Numbered from the stretch's first letter, positions 47,494 through 57,714 are shown. The stretch is DNA of 64,000 bases from Rhizobium gallicum bv. gallicum R602sp (GCF_000816845.1 NZ_CP006877.1:3784501-3848500), one strand, 5' to 3'. The notes: generated from the sequence alone by a model not told the origin. A program made the numbers and translations.

Positions 47494-48429
47494 ATGGAAG
47501 TTCAGTCTCGATCAGTCACACTCATTGGTGTTCCGGTAGAGGAAGGATCAGGCCGGCGCGGGGCGGCGATGGGGCCGGCAGCGCTACGCATTGCCGGTGT
47601 GGACCAGACCCTGATCGACCTCGGCCATGATGTGTGCGATGAAGGCGACATCCACGTCGTACCGGCACGTGACCTTCCGAACCATCCGAAGGCGCACAAT
47701 CTGCGTCTCATTGGCGCCTATACGCGTGCGCTCGAAGCCAGCACCTACGAGGCCGCTGCGGCCGGACGCTTTCCGCTGATTCTCGGCGGCGACCACAGCC
47801 TGTCGATGGGCAGTGTCTCCGGCATGGCGCGTTACGCGGCCGAGCAGGACCGCCCGCTCTTCGTACTCTGGCTCGACGCCCATTCTGACTTCAATTCGCC
47901 GGCGACGTCGCCTTCCGGCAATATGCACGGCATGCCCGTCGCTTTCTTCAGCGGTCAGGCCGAGGTCGCCGAAATCCTGCCTAAGGACCGGCCCCTCGTT
48001 GACCCGCGCAATGTGTTTCAGGTTGGCATTCGCTCCGTCGATCCGTCCGAACGCGTGGAAATCCAAAAGCACGGCGTCAATGTCTTCGACATGCGCTCGA
48101 TCGATGAGCAGGGCATCGCAGCCACCATGCGCCATATCGTCAGCACAATCGAAAAGGCGAACGGCCTTCTGCATGTAAGCCTCGATGTCGATTTCCTCGA
48201 CCCGGATATTGCACCTGGCGTCGGCACCACCGTCCCGGGCGGCGCGACATTTCGCGAAGCCCACCTCGTCATGGAAATCCTTTCCGACAGCGGGCTCGTT
48301 TCGTCGCTTGATCTTGTCGAGCTCAATCCGTTTCTGGACGATCGCGGCAAGAGTGCCCGCGTTCTCGTGGAACTGACGGCAAGCCTCTTCGGGCGCCGCA
48401 TCTTCGATCGTCCGACACGCGCCGCATAA
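47494..48429 (+). CDS. rocF: Arginase
   Basis: A 311-residue manganese enzyme that splits arginine to ornithine and urea. The Mn-binding motifs are GGDHS (H101), DAHSD (D128, H130, D132) and DVDFLDPD. GGAG lies 9 nt ahead of the ATG at 47494; upstream in-frame starts at 47458 and 47434 are less likely. Agrobacterium literature uses arcA for this gene. With the ornithine aminotransferase 12 bases downstream, it forms an arginine catabolic operon. Confidence 0.94.
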   Translation: MEVQSRSVTLIGVPVEEGSGRRGAAMGPAALRIAGVDQTLIDLGHDVCDEGDIHVVPARDLPNHPKAHNLRLIGAYTRALEASTYEAAAAGRFPLILGGDHSLSMGSVSGMARYAAEQDRPLFVLWLDAHSDFNSPATSPSGNMHGMPVAFFSGQAEVAEILPKDRPLVDPRNVFQVGIRSVDPSERVEIQKHGVNVFDMRSIDEQGIAATMRHIVSTIEKANGLLHVSLDVDFLDPDIAPGVGTTVPGGATFREAHLVMEILSDSGLVSSLDLVELNPFLDDRGKSARVLVELTASLFGRRIFDRPTRAA

Positions 48430-48441
48430 GGGGAAGCAGCC

Positions 48442-49641
48442 ATGAGCACATCCACAGATCTGATCGCCACCGAACACCAGCTTGGTGCGCATAACTACAA
48501 GCCGCTCGACGTCGTCCTGACGCGCGGCGAAGGGGTGTACGTCTGGGATACGGACGGCAAGCGGTATCTCGATTGCCTTTCCGCCTATTCTGCGGTCAAT
48601 CAGGGGCACTGCCATCCGAAGATCCTGGCGGCGATGGTCGAACAGGCCGGAAAGCTCACTCTCACCTCGCGCGCATTCCGCAACGACCAGCTCGCACATC
48701 TCTATGAGGAGCTGGCCACGCTCACCGGCTCTCACAAGATCCTGCCGATGAACTCCGGCGCCGAAGCCGTTGAGACGGCCATCAAGGCGGTTCGCAAATG
48801 GGGCTATGAAGTAAAGGGCGTTCCGGAAGGAAAGGCGGAGATCATCGTCTGCGCCGATAACTTCCATGGCCGGACGCTCACTATCATCAGCTTTTCCACA
48901 GATCCGGACGCACGTGCCGGCTTCGGCCCCTATACGCCAGGCTTTCGCATGGTTCCCTTCGGCGATGCGGAAGCCTTCGCGGCCACCATCAACGAGAACA
49001 CCGTTGCCGCCCTCATCGAGCCGATCCAGGGCGAAGCCGGTGTCATCATCCCGCCTGAGGGATATTTCAAGCGTGTCCGTGAGTTGTGCACCGCCAACAA
49101 CGTCACGCTGATCCTCGACGAGATCCAGACAGGCCTCGGCCGGACGGGCAAATTCCTGGCGGAGGAGCATGAGGGCATTGAAGCCGACGTGACGCTGATC
49201 GGCAAGGCGCTTTCCGGTGGTTTCTATCCGGTATCGGCCGTCCTTTCCAACTCGGAAGTTCTCGGAGTGCTGAAACCCGGCCAGCATGGCTCGACGTTTG
49301 GAGGCAATCCTCTTGCTTGCGCCGTCGCCCGCGCCGCACTGAAGGTGCTCACTGAGGAAGGCATGATCGAAAATGCCGAGAAGATGGGTGCATACTTCCT
49401 CGACGGTCTGAGGTCGATCCGCTCCAACATCGTCAAGGACGTGCGCGGCCGCGGCCTGATGATGGCGATCGAGCTGGAGCCGGAAGCTGGGGGCGCGCGG
49501 CGGTACTGCTATAACCTCAAGGAACGGGGCCTGCTGGCAAAGGATACGCATGAAAATACGATCCGCCTGGCGCCGCCGCTCGTCATCACCAAGCAACAGG
49601 TGGAATGGGCGATCTCTGAGATCGAGAAGACGATCGCATAA
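48442..49641 (+). CDS. rocD: Ornithine--oxo-acid aminotransferase
   Basis: A 399-residue class III PLP aminotransferase that converts ornithine to glutamate semialdehyde. The PLP lysine is near residue 255 in [14 protein letters not shown]. The conserved [12 protein letters not shown] and [14 protein letters not shown] blocks mark the family. AAGGGG precedes the ATG. It completes the arginase route: arginine to ornithine to glutamate semialdehyde. No proline or glutamate dehydrogenase gene follows in the window. Confidence 0.94.
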   Translation: MSTSTDLIATEHQLGAHNYKPLDVVLTRGEGVYVWDTDGKRYLDCLSAYSAVNQGHCHPKILAAMVEQAGKLTLTSRAFRNDQLAHLYEELATLTGSHKILPMNSGAEAVETAIKAVRKWGYEVKGVPEGKAEIIVCADNFHGRTLTIISFSTDPDARAGFGPYTPGFRMVPFGDAEAFAATINENTVAALIEPIQGEAGVIIPPEGYFKRVRELCTANNVTLILDEIQTGLGRTGKFLAEEHEGIEADVTLIGKALSGGFYPVSAVLSNSEVLGVLKPGQHGSTFGGNPLACAVARAALKVLTEEGMIENAEKMGAYFLDGLRSIRSNIVKDVRGRGLMMAIELEPEAGGARRYCYNLKERGLLAKDTHENTIRLAPPLVITKQQVEWAISEIEKTIA

Positions 49642-49867
49642 GGCAAGCACCTTCTCGTTTCTATTGTTGAGGCAAGATTGCGAATGAACCCAAAAACCTT
49701 GTGGTCTCCAGTGACGATTTAGATTTGTGCAACACTCTTCCGGTAATGTCGCGCGTAACCGTAACGAGGCCCCGAAGATCATTGCGAGGGCGTCGCGTGG
49801 TGTGAAGGCACGGGGTGTTCGCCAATGGTGGCGCAGCCGCTTCTGCCGGGCTTGGGAAGACTTTCTA

Positions 49868-50344
49868 ATGACGACGATCAACTCAAATAACTTCAGCGGC
49901 GACACTCTCGAGATCATCGCATTCCGCCTGCATGATCAGGAGTTCTGCGTAAAGACGACCACCATCCGCGAAATCCGCGGCTGGGCGCCTTCGACGCCGA
50001 TCCCGCATGCGCCTGCTGATGTCATCGGCGTCATGAACCTTCGCGGCTCAGTTATCCCGATCATCGATCTCGCCTATAAGCTCGGCATGCAGAGCACCGT
50101 CGCCAATGAGCGAAGCGCCATCGTTGTCGCCGAAGTGCACAGCATGGTCATCGGCATGCTTGTCGACCGCGTCTCCGACATTCTGACGATTGCCTCCAAC
50201 CAGGTTCAGCCCGTACCGGAAGTGACGGCATCCTTCGATCGCGCTTACTGCGAAGGCGTCATCGCCTCGGAGAACGGCATGATCTGCTTCTTGAACCTTG
50301 CCAAGATGTTCAAGGAAAACGAAACCGACGAACTGGCAGCGTAA
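49868..50344 (+). CDS. cheW: Chemotaxis coupling protein CheW
   Basis: A 158-residue CheW adaptor that links receptors to the CheA kinase. The conserved GVMNLRGSVIPIIDL and IGMLVDRVSDIL blocks are present. The ATG at 49868 has GGGAAGA upstream. The 226 bases before it hold nothing I recognise. It is an orphan copy, away from a che operon, as often happens in rhizobia. A compound terminator follows. Confidence 0.93.
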   Translation: MTTINSNNFSGDTLEIIAFRLHDQEFCVKTTTIREIRGWAPSTPIPHAPADVIGVMNLRGSVIPIIDLAYKLGMQSTVANERSAIVVAEVHSMVIGMLVDRVSDILTIASNQVQPVPEVTASFDRAYCEGVIASENGMICFLNLAKMFKENETDELAA

Positions 50345-50366
50345 GCCACCGAAGCATGATTTCCGG

Positions 50367-50390
50367 AAGCCGCCGCAAGGCGGCTTTTTT
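50367..50390 (+). terminator. Rho-independent terminator after cheW
   Basis: GCCGCC (50369-50374) pairs with GGCGGC (50379-50384) across GCAA, followed by six T residues. It lies 23 bases past the cheW stop and is the left part of a triple-hairpin block. Confidence 0.85.
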
Positions 50391-50413
50391 AATGGTGGCG
50401 CACCATTAAAAAA
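50385..50413. repeat. 13-bp perfect palindrome between convergent terminators
   Basis: TTTTTTAATGGTG (50385-50397) and CACCATTAAAAAA (50401-50413) are exact inverted copies around GCG. The arms supply the T-runs for the terminators on both sides, so the palindrome works as a shared bidirectional terminator core. Confidence 0.7.
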
Positions 50414-50434
50414 AGCACGCGCCGACGCGCGTGC
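50407..50434 (-). terminator. Rho-independent terminator after the OFA transporter
   Basis: On the minus strand, GCACGCGC pairs with GCGCGTGC (50434-50415) across a GTCG loop, followed by a run of T residues (50414-50407). It lies 25 bases past the transporter stop at 50459. Confidence 0.8.
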
Positions 50435-50458
50435 CTTGATTTTCGAGAATGATCAAAA

Positions 50459-52117
50459 TCAACCGAACAGTGCAAAGGTTGCCTTCAGCGTGACCCATAC
50501 GCCCCAAAGCAGCGGGATGCCGACGACGGCCCAGGCAAGCAGAGCCTTTGAGTCGAAGCCGCCTTTGCCGATACCGAACGAGCCGGTCGGGCCTATGCTT
50601 GCGGCTGCGGATTTCGCCTGAAGTGCTGCAACCTCCTCATCGGACATAAACCACTTGCTGGCAAGCGGCCGGACGAGGGCGTTGGCAATCAGACCCAGAG
50701 CCAGCATGCCAGCCAGGATATACATGGTCCCTGTGTAGAGAGCCGGTCCCGGTGCAACGCCGGCTGCTATCTGCGCTTCGCGAATATAGTTCACGACCAC
50801 AGGACCAACGATGCCGGCGGTTGCCCACGCTGTCAGTAGGCGGCCGTGGATAGCGCCGACGAATTGCGTGCCGAAAATATCGGCAAGATAGGCCGGAATT
50901 GTGGAGAAACCGCCGCCATACATCGAAAGAATGATGGCGAAGGCGAGGACGAAGAGCGCCTTGTTGCCCATGCCCGCAAAGGTTGGCGCAAGTGCATAAA
51001 GCGCGATGCCGAGGATGAAAAAGCAATAATAGGTGTTCTTGCGGCCGATTCTGTCGGAGAGCGAGGCCCAGAAGAAGCGGCCGCCGATGTTGAAGAGCGA
51101 CAGAAGTCCGGCGAACCCGGCAGCGATCGTGGCGATGGATGCTTTCTGCGCCGCGTCAAGCTGCGCAAAGCCAACATCCGGCAAACCGATCAGCGAACCA
51201 GCAAAGATTTCCTGCAACATCGGCGAGGCCATGCCGATAACGCCGATACCTGCCGACACGTTGAGGCAGAGCACCGCCCAGATCAGCCAGAACTGCTTCG
51301 TCCTGTGCGCATCGCGCAGGTGAACGTGCTTGGTGGTGATCATCGTGCTCTTGGCGGCAGGGGCGGTCCAGCCTTCCGGACGCCAGCCGGCGGGTGGAAT
51401 GCGATAACCGAACGCACCGCCCATCATGAAGCCGAAATAGATGATTGCCATAACGATGAAGGTTTGCCAGACGCCAACCGAGGTGTCGGTCTTGAAATAG
51501 TTCATCAGCAGGTTGGCGAGCGGTGCGCCGATCATTGCCCCGCCGCCAAACCCCATGATGGCCATGCCCGTCGCCATGCCGCGGCGGTCCGGAAACCACT
51601 TAATGAGCGTCGACACCGGCGAAATGTACCCGAGGCCGAGACCGATGCCGCCGATGACGCCGGCGCCGAGCCACATCAGCCACAGCTGATGCGTCATCAC
51701 GCCCAAGGCAGCAACGAGGATGCCGCCACACCAGCAGCAAGCGGATACAAAGCCCGCTTTGCGCGGACCGGAACGCTCCAGCCAGCCGCCCCAGATGGCG
51801 GCGGAGCAACCGAGCAGAACGAAAAAGAGGGTATAGATCCAGCCGAGATCGGCGACACGCCAATCGCATATCGTCGTGAACAGCGCAGACGCAAGCGTCA
51901 GATCGGGGCATGCTGTCGATGCCGTGATCCCGAGCGATTTCGAAAGCGGCAGCCAGAAGACGCTGAAGCCGTAAGCCATGCCGATGCAAAGATGTATGGC
52001 GAGCGCTGCCGGCGGCACAAGCCAGCGATTGAAACCCGGCTTAGCAATGATCCTCTCCCGATCAAGCAGGCCAAGTCCGGCTAAATCACCTGTGGTATCT
52101 GTTTCCGCTGCAGTCAT
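50459..52117 (-). CDS. OFA-family MFS transporter (oxalate/formate antiporter-like)
   Basis: A 552-residue inner-membrane transporter with 12 predicted helices and a long cytoplasmic loop. The blocks YGFSVFWLPLSK, GLGLGYISPVSTLIKWFPDRRGMATG and IGGRFFWASLSDRIGRKN are typical of the OFA family (OxlT-like). It is 92 bases behind the formate dehydrogenase delta gene on the same strand, so formate or oxalate exchange is a reasonable inference. AGGAGG precedes the ATG. A strong terminator follows. Confidence 0.88.
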   Translation of the reverse strand: MTAAETDTTGDLAGLGLLDRERIIAKPGFNRWLVPPAALAIHLCIGMAYGFSVFWLPLSKSLGITASTACPDLTLASALFTTICDWRVADLGWIYTLFFVLLGCSAAIWGGWLERSGPRKAGFVSACCWCGGILVAALGVMTHQLWLMWLGAGVIGGIGLGLGYISPVSTLIKWFPDRRGMATGMAIMGFGGGAMIGAPLANLLMNYFKTDTSVGVWQTFIVMAIIYFGFMMGGAFGYRIPPAGWRPEGWTAPAAKSTMITTKHVHLRDAHRTKQFWLIWAVLCLNVSAGIGVIGMASPMLQEIFAGSLIGLPDVGFAQLDAAQKASIATIAAGFAGLLSLFNIGGRFFWASLSDRIGRKNTYYCFFILGIALYALAPTFAGMGNKALFVLAFAIILSMYGGGFSTIPAYLADIFGTQFVGAIHGRLLTAWATAGIVGPVVVNYIREAQIAAGVAPGPALYTGTMYILAGMLALGLIANALVRPLASKWFMSDEEVAALQAKSAAASIGPTGSFGIGKGGFDSKALLAWAVVGIPLLWGVWVTLKATFALFG

Positions 52118-52209
52118 GAATAATTCCTCCTGATTAAAGACTTTTCTTGCAATAATTCATGCTTGAGCAGGCGAAATGCCTGTGCCCCCTCCAAGCGTGA
52201 AATCGATAT

Positions 52210-52455
52210 TTATTTCCGGATTGATTCGGCCGGTTCCGGCCTGCGGATCAGAGGTGCCGCTTGAATGACGAGCGCGTTCAAGCGGTTATCGTCCTTTTCG
52301 AGAATTTCAAACAACTGCCGCCGCATGCGCGGCTCCCAGAATTTGTTGATATGCGTCGCAACACCTTGAGCTGCCTCGCTCTCAGGCTGGCTCTTGAAAA
52401 AGGTCGCAATTTGGTTGGCCATGTAGACGAGCTTTGAATGCGGATCATGCGACAT
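52210..52455 (-). CDS. fdsD: NAD-dependent formate dehydrogenase delta subunit
   Basis: An 81-residue subunit with the FdsD domain: LVYMANQIATFFKSQP near the N-terminus and HINKFWEPRMRRQLFE in the middle. It supports assembly or stability of the FdsGBA complex. The start MSHDPHSKLV at 52455 overlaps the end of fdhD by 11 bases. A longer frame to 52527 would lie mostly inside fdhD. Confidence 0.88.
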   Translation of the reverse strand: MSHDPHSKLVYMANQIATFFKSQPESEAAQGVATHINKFWEPRMRRQLFEILEKDDNRLNALVIQAAPLIRRPEPAESIRK

Positions 52456-53272
52456 CGGCAATGCTTTCAGGCAAAATACGGTGCGGGTGGGTGAAAATTT
52501 CGAAGTCATCGCCGCGCACAAGCGCAACGAGCGTCATGCCGGCTTGCTCGGCAGTTCGGATGGCAAGAGCCGTCGGCGCAGAAATCGCGATGAGGACAGA
52601 GCTTCCTAGGATCGCGGCTTTCTGCACCATCTCGACCGACAGCCGACTCGTGACGGCTACAGCCCCCTTTGAGCCGGTCGTTCCGGTGCCAATGACAGCC
52701 CCACAGAGCTTGTCGAGTGCATTGTGCCTGCCGACATCCTCGCGAACGACGAGCAAGCCTCTACCAGGAATGTAGAAGCCCGCTCCGTGGACTGCACGTG
52801 TTTCCCTGTGGAGCGGCTGGGCGTCATTAAGGAGCGAGACGGCTCGGACGATGTCGCCATGCGTCAGCTTGAGATCCGCAGAGGAAACATCGGGCACCGG
52901 ACGGACAGCCTGATCGATCGATTCGATGCCGCAAAGCCCGCAACCAACCGGTCCAGCCATGCTGCGTCGGCGCGCACGCAATGCGTCGGCGACATCGTCT
53001 GTCAGCGTTACCTGGACATCGATACCCTGCGGCTCATCGACGATTTCGATTGCGCAGACCTGGCCCGCGTCCTGGATTATGCCTTCCGTCAGGCTGAATC
53101 CGATCGCAAAGTCTTCTATGTCCTCCGGCGTCGCCATCATTACCGCATGCGCCGTGCCGCCGTAGGAAAAGGCAACCGGTATCTCCTCCGGCACGACGCG
53201 CTCACCCGGCATCACGACCCCGCCCTTTCGGGCGATGCGTTTGACGGAAATGCGCGCCGCCCGCCTTTCCAT
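52445..53272 (-). CDS. fdhD: Formate dehydrogenase sulfurtransferase FdhD
   Basis: A 275-residue accessory protein, called FdsC in some fds operons. It transfers sulfur from a cysteine desulfurase to the bis-MGD molybdenum cofactor, without which formate dehydrogenase is inactive. The reactive CxxC lies in VGCGLCG (C111, C114). IPVAFSYGGTAHAVMMATP and VREDVGRHNALDK are family blocks. It shares one base with the fdsA stop (TAATG), so it is coupled to the catalytic subunit it serves. Confidence 0.93.
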   Translation of the reverse strand: MERRAARISVKRIARKGGVVMPGERVVPEEIPVAFSYGGTAHAVMMATPEDIEDFAIGFSLTEGIIQDAGQVCAIEIVDEPQGIDVQVTLTDDVADALRARRRSMAGPVGCGLCGIESIDQAVRPVPDVSSADLKLTHGDIVRAVSLLNDAQPLHRETRAVHGAGFYIPGRGLLVVREDVGRHNALDKLCGAVIGTGTTGSKGAVAVTSRLSVEMVQKAAILGSSVLIAISAPTALAIRTAEQAGMTLVALVRGDDFEIFTHPHRILPESIADVA

Positions 53273-56151
53273 TATTCGGCCGCCACCAGCTTGCCGGCAA
53301 TGCGACGGCTTTGGCGTGCCTGCTCGTCATATTCGGCCTGCCACTCTGAAGGGCCGTTCGATGGCGAGACCTGTACCGCCGTCACCTTGTATTCCGGGCA
53401 GTTCGTCGCCCAGTCGGAAAAATCGGTGGTGATGACGTTTGCCTGCGTATTCGGATGATGGAAGGTCGTGTAGACGACACCGGGTGCAACGCGATCGGTA
53501 ATCAGCGCCCGCAGTGACGTATCGCCGGAGCGGCTGGCAAGCTTCACCCAGTCGCCATCGCGAATACCGCGCATTTCGGCATCATGTGCATGGATTTCCA
53601 GCCGGTCCTCGGCATGCCAGACGACGTTGTCGGTGCGCCGCGTCTGGGCACCGACATTATACTGGCTGAGGATACGGCCGGTCGTCAGCAGAAGCGGGAA
53701 GCGTGGCCCGGTGCGTTCATCAGTCGCGACATATTCCGTCCGGATGAACTTGCCCTTGCCGCGAACAAAGCCGTTCACATGCATGATCGGCGAACCTTGC
53801 GGGGACGTTTCGTTGCAGGGCCACTGCACCGATCCCATCTTTTCCAGGTAGTCGTATGAAACCAGCGCGAAGCTCGGTGTCGTTGCCGCGATCTCATCCA
53901 TGATCTCGGACGGATGCTGGTAATTCCAGCTGAGCCCCATGGCTTGTGCCAGCTTCTGCGTCACCTCCCAATCGCCATAACCGTTGCGAGGCGTCATGAC
54001 CTTGCGCACGCGGTTGATACGACGTTCGGCATTGGTAAAAGTGCCGTCCTTTTCCAGGAAGGTCGAGCCCGGCAGGAAGACATGCGCGTAGTTTGCCGTC
54101 TCGTTCAGGAAGAGATCCTGAACCACGACGCATTCCATTGCAGCAAGACCGGCCGCCACGTGCTTCGTATCCGGATCGGATTGGAGAATGTCCTCGCCTT
54201 GGACATACAAACCCTTGAACGTGCCATCCACGGCCGCGTCCAGCATGTTGGGGATGCGAAGTCCGGGTTCGTTGTTGAGTTTGACGCCCCACAGCTTCTC
54301 GAAGATATCGCGCGTCGCATCGTCCGAGATATGGCGGTAACCCGGCAGCTCGTGCGGGAAGGAGCCCATGTCGCAGGAGCCCTGCACATTGTTCTGGCCA
54401 CGCAGCGGGTTAACGCCGACGCCCGGACGGCCGATATTGCCGGTCGCCATCGCCAGATTTGCGATCGCCATAACGGTGGTGGAACCCTGGCTGTGCTCGG
54501 TGACGCCGAGGCCGTAGTAGATCGCCCCGTTTCCGCCGCGCGCATAAAGGCGCGCTGCGCCACGAACGGATTGCGCCGGAACGCCGGTGAACTTCTCGGT
54601 CTCTTCCGGGCTGTGATAGGGCTCCGAGACGAAAGCCGCCCAATCTTCGAATTCAGACCAATCGCAGCGCTCGCGAATGAAGGCTTCGTCATAGAGCCCT
54701 TCGGTCACGATCACATGCGCCAGCGACGTCATGACGGCGACATTGGTGCCAGGCTTCAGGGGCAGGTGATAGGCAGCCTCGACATGCGGTGTTTTGACGA
54801 GATCGATGCGCCGCGGGTCGATGACGATCAGCTTGGCGCCCTGACGCAGCCGTTTTTTCAGTCGCGAGGCAAAGACCGGATGGCCGTCCGTCGGATTGGC
54901 GCCAATGACGATGACGACATCCGAATCCTCGACACTGTCGAAATTCTGGGTACCGGCAGAGGTGCCGAAGGCCTGGCCGAGGCCATAGCCCGTCGGCGAA
55001 TGGCAGACGCGAGCGCAAGTATCGACATTGTTGTTGCCGAAGCCCGCGCGCACGAGTTTCTGAACGAGGAACGTCTCCTCGTTCGTGCAACGCGACGAGG
55101 TTATGCCGCCGATCGAATCGCGGCCATACTGATACTGGATGCGGCGGAATTCCGACGCCACGTGCGCAATAGCCTCGTCCCAGGTCACTTCACGCCAAGG
55201 ATCGGTGACCTTCTCGCGGATCATCGGATTGAGGATCCGGTCCTTATGCGCCGAGTAGCCGTAGGCAAAACGCCCCTTGACGCAGGAATGTCCGCGGTTG
55301 GCCTGGCCGTCCTTCCACGGCACCATGCGCACCAGCTCCTCACCGCGCATCTCCGCCTTGAACGAGCAGCCGACGCCGCAATAAGCACAGGTGGTCACTA
55401 CCGAATGTTCGGGCTGGCCGATTTGGATGACCGATTTTTCGGTCAGCGTCGCCGTCGGGCAGGCCTGCACGCAGGCACCGCATGAAACGCATTCGGAATC
55501 GATGAAGTGCTCGTGCATGCCCGGCGAAACACGCGAGCCGAAACCGCGGCCCTCGATCGTCAGCGCAAAGGTTCCCTGCACTTCCTCGCAGGCACGCACG
55601 CAGCGGGAGCAGACAATGCACTTTGACGGATCATAGGTGAAATACGGGTTCGATTCGTCCTTCGGCATCCATTTGAGATTGTTGTCGCCGTTGTTGCGTG
55701 CCTTGACGTGATTGTCGCCTTCATACCCGTAGCGAACGTCGCGCAAGCCGACGGCGCCTGCCATATCCTGCAACTCGCAATCACCGTTGGCAGCACAGGT
55801 CAGGCAGTCGAGCGGGTGATCGGAAATGTAGAGCTCCATCACCCCGCGGCGAATGTCCTTCAGGCGTCCGGTCTGCGTATGGACCACCATGCCCGCTGCA
55901 ACCGGCGTCGTGCAGGATGCGGGCGTCCCATTGCGGCCTTCGATCTCCACGAGACAGAGGCGGCAGGAGCCAAAGGCGTCGACCATATCGGTCGAACAAA
56001 GCTTCGGCACTTGAATTCCGGCCTCCATCGAGGCGCGCATGACAGACGTACCCTCCGGCACGCTGATCTGACGGCCATCGATGGTCAGCGTCACGCTTGT
56101 TTCGGATTTCGAAGCCGGGGTGCCGTAGTCGATTTCGTGAACGAGAGACAT
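53272..56151 (-). CDS. fdsA: NAD-dependent formate dehydrogenase alpha subunit
   Basis: A 959-residue molybdenum (bis-MGD) catalytic subunit that oxidises formate to CO2. An N-terminal 2Fe-2S domain (with CSTDMVDAFGSCRLC) and His-Cys and ferredoxin-type 4Fe-4S clusters feed electrons onward. The molybdopterin domain has Cys as the likely molybdenum ligand in NNNVDTCARVCHSPT (around residue 380). It is a cysteine, not a selenocysteine, enzyme. It begins 6 bases after the fdsB stop. Confidence 0.95.
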   Translation of the reverse strand: MSLVHEIDYGTPASKSETSVTLTIDGRQISVPEGTSVMRASMEAGIQVPKLCSTDMVDAFGSCRLCLVEIEGRNGTPASCTTPVAAGMVVHTQTGRLKDIRRGVMELYISDHPLDCLTCAANGDCELQDMAGAVGLRDVRYGYEGDNHVKARNNGDNNLKWMPKDESNPYFTYDPSKCIVCSRCVRACEEVQGTFALTIEGRGFGSRVSPGMHEHFIDSECVSCGACVQACPTATLTEKSVIQIGQPEHSVVTTCAYCGVGCSFKAEMRGEELVRMVPWKDGQANRGHSCVKGRFAYGYSAHKDRILNPMIREKVTDPWREVTWDEAIAHVASEFRRIQYQYGRDSIGGITSSRCTNEETFLVQKLVRAGFGNNNVDTCARVCHSPTGYGLGQAFGTSAGTQNFDSVEDSDVVIVIGANPTDGHPVFASRLKKRLRQGAKLIVIDPRRIDLVKTPHVEAAYHLPLKPGTNVAVMTSLAHVIVTEGLYDEAFIRERCDWSEFEDWAAFVSEPYHSPEETEKFTGVPAQSVRGAARLYARGGNGAIYYGLGVTEHSQGSTTVMAIANLAMATGNIGRPGVGVNPLRGQNNVQGSCDMGSFPHELPGYRHISDDATRDIFEKLWGVKLNNEPGLRIPNMLDAAVDGTFKGLYVQGEDILQSDPDTKHVAAGLAAMECVVVQDLFLNETANYAHVFLPGSTFLEKDGTFTNAERRINRVRKVMTPRNGYGDWEVTQKLAQAMGLSWNYQHPSEIMDEIAATTPSFALVSYDYLEKMGSVQWPCNETSPQGSPIMHVNGFVRGKGKFIRTEYVATDERTGPRFPLLLTTGRILSQYNVGAQTRRTDNVVWHAEDRLEIHAHDAEMRGIRDGDWVKLASRSGDTSLRALITDRVAPGVVYTTFHHPNTQANVITTDFSDWATNCPEYKVTAVQVSPSNGPSEWQAEYDEQARQSRRIAGKLVAAE

Positions 56152-56157
56152 GGATCC

Positions 56158-57714
56158 TTACTCCGCCGCTTCGATGAGGGGTGTTGGCGCGAAATCGTCC
56201 GGGAAGTGCGTCATCGCGCTCGTCACCGGATAGGGCGTGAAACCACCGAGTGCACAAAGCGAGCCGAATTTCATGGTGTTGCAGAGATCGGCGAGTAATG
56301 CCCGGTTCTTCTCCGGCTCGATTCCTTGCGCGATCTTGTCTGCGGTTTCGACACCGCGCGTGGAGCCGATGCGACAGGGCGTGCACTTGCCGCAGCTTTC
56401 GACCGCACAGAATTCCATAGCGAACCGCGCCTGTTTCAGCATGTCCACGGTGTCGTCGAAGATGACGATGCCCGCATGGCCGATGAGGCCGTCCTTGGCA
56501 GCAAAGGCTTCGTAATCAAAAGGCGTATCGAAGAGTGTCCTCGGGAAATAGGCACCAAGCGGACCGCCGACCTGCACCGCCTTCACCGGCCGGCCCGTTG
56601 CTGTCCCGCCGCCGATCCTTTCGACGATATCGCCGAGTGACAGCCCGAAGGCCGTCTCGTAAAGACCGCCATGCTTGACGTTCCCGGCGATCTGCAGCGG
56701 GATCGTGCCGCGCGACCGGCCCATCCCGAAATCGCGGTAAAAAACAGCCCCTTTTTCCAGGATGACCGGCACCGAGGCCAGCGAGATCACATTATTGATG
56801 ACCGTGGGACAGGCAAAGAGTCCCTGGTGCGCCGGCAGCGGCGGCTTGGCGCGAACGACGCCGCGCTTGCCTTCCAGGCTGTTCAGCAGCGACGTTTCCT
56901 CGCCGCAGACATAAGCACCCGCACCGGTCCTGACTTCAATATCGAACGCGCGGCCAGAACTGAGTACCGAAGCGCCGAGAATGCCGGCGCCGCCGGCGAT
57001 CTCGACCGCTTCCGTCATCGTCGCGATCGCATGGGGATATTCCGAACGGATATAGATGAAGCCCTTCGTCGCACCCGTCGCGAGCCCGGCAATTGCCATG
57101 CCTTCGATCAGCACAAAGGGATCACCCTCCATGATCATGCGGTCTGCGAAGGTGCCGCTGTCGCCTTCGTCTGCATTGCAGACGATGTATTTCCGCTCGC
57201 CCACGGCATCCAGTACCGTCTTCCATTTGATGCCGGTTGGAAAACCAGCACCGCCGCGGCCGCGAAGACCGGATTCGGTCACCTCCTTGACCACGTCTGC
57301 GGGAGCCATGTCCGCCGCGCGGCGAAGGCCGGCAAGGCCGCCATGTGCTTCATAATCTTTCAGAGAAAGCGGATCGACGACGCCGCAGCGGGCGAAGGTC
57401 AGGCGGGTCTGTTCCTTGAGGAATGGGAGGCCTTCGACCTCCCCCAGACAGAGCGCGTGATCGCCGCCGCTCTCCAAGCCCGCATCGAAAAGTGCAGCGA
57501 CATCCTTCACCTTTACCGGCCCGTAGCCGATGCGCTTGCCGGATACCTCGACCTCCACCAGAGGTTCTAGCCAGAACATTCCGCGCGAGCCGTTGCGCAT
57601 GATCTTCGCATCGATGCCGCGGGCTGCGATCTCCTGGGTAACCGCTTCAGCCACCTTCTCGGCACCGAGCGCTAGCGCTGCGGCGTCGCGCGGAACATAA
57701 ATCGTCACGCTCAT
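56158..57714 (-). CDS. fdsB: NAD-dependent formate dehydrogenase beta subunit
   Basis: A 518-residue FMN and 4Fe-4S subunit homologous to NuoF with an N-terminal thioredoxin-like part. It passes electrons to NAD. The FMN/NADH block GLRGRGGAGFPTGIKW, CNADEGDSGTFADR, AYVCGEETSLLNS and the cluster motif SCGKCTPCR are present. The start at 57714 overlaps the fdsG stop as ATGA. A much longer upstream frame is spurious. Confidence 0.94.
   Translation of the reverse strand: MSVTIYVPRDAAALALGAEKVAEAVTQEIAARGIDAKIMRNGSRGMFWLEPLVEVEVSGKRIGYGPVKVKDVAALFDAGLESGGDHALCLGEVEGLPFLKEQTRLTFARCGVVDPLSLKDYEAHGGLAGLRRAADMAPADVVKEVTESGLRGRGGAGFPTGIKWKTVLDAVGERKYIVCNADEGDSGTFADRMIMEGDPFVLIEGMAIAGLATGATKGFIYIRSEYPHAIATMTEAVEIAGGAGILGASVLSSGRAFDIEVRTGAGAYVCGEETSLLNSLEGKRGVVRAKPPLPAHQGLFACPTVINNVISLASVPVILEKGAVFYRDFGMGRSRGTIPLQIAGNVKHGGLYETAFGLSLGDIVERIGGGTATGRPVKAVQVGGPLGAYFPRTLFDTPFDYEAFAAKDGLIGHAGIVIFDDTVDMLKQARFAMEFCAVESCGKCTPCRIGSTRGVETADKIAQGIEPEKNRALLADLCNTMKFGSLCALGGFTPYPVTSAMTHFPDDFAPTPLIEAAE

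Noticed and set aside
47584..49917. A 777-residue open frame antisense to the arginase and ornithine aminotransferase genes.
   Set aside because: It spans two well-supported genes on the opposite strand, including their junction, and shows no recognisable domain.
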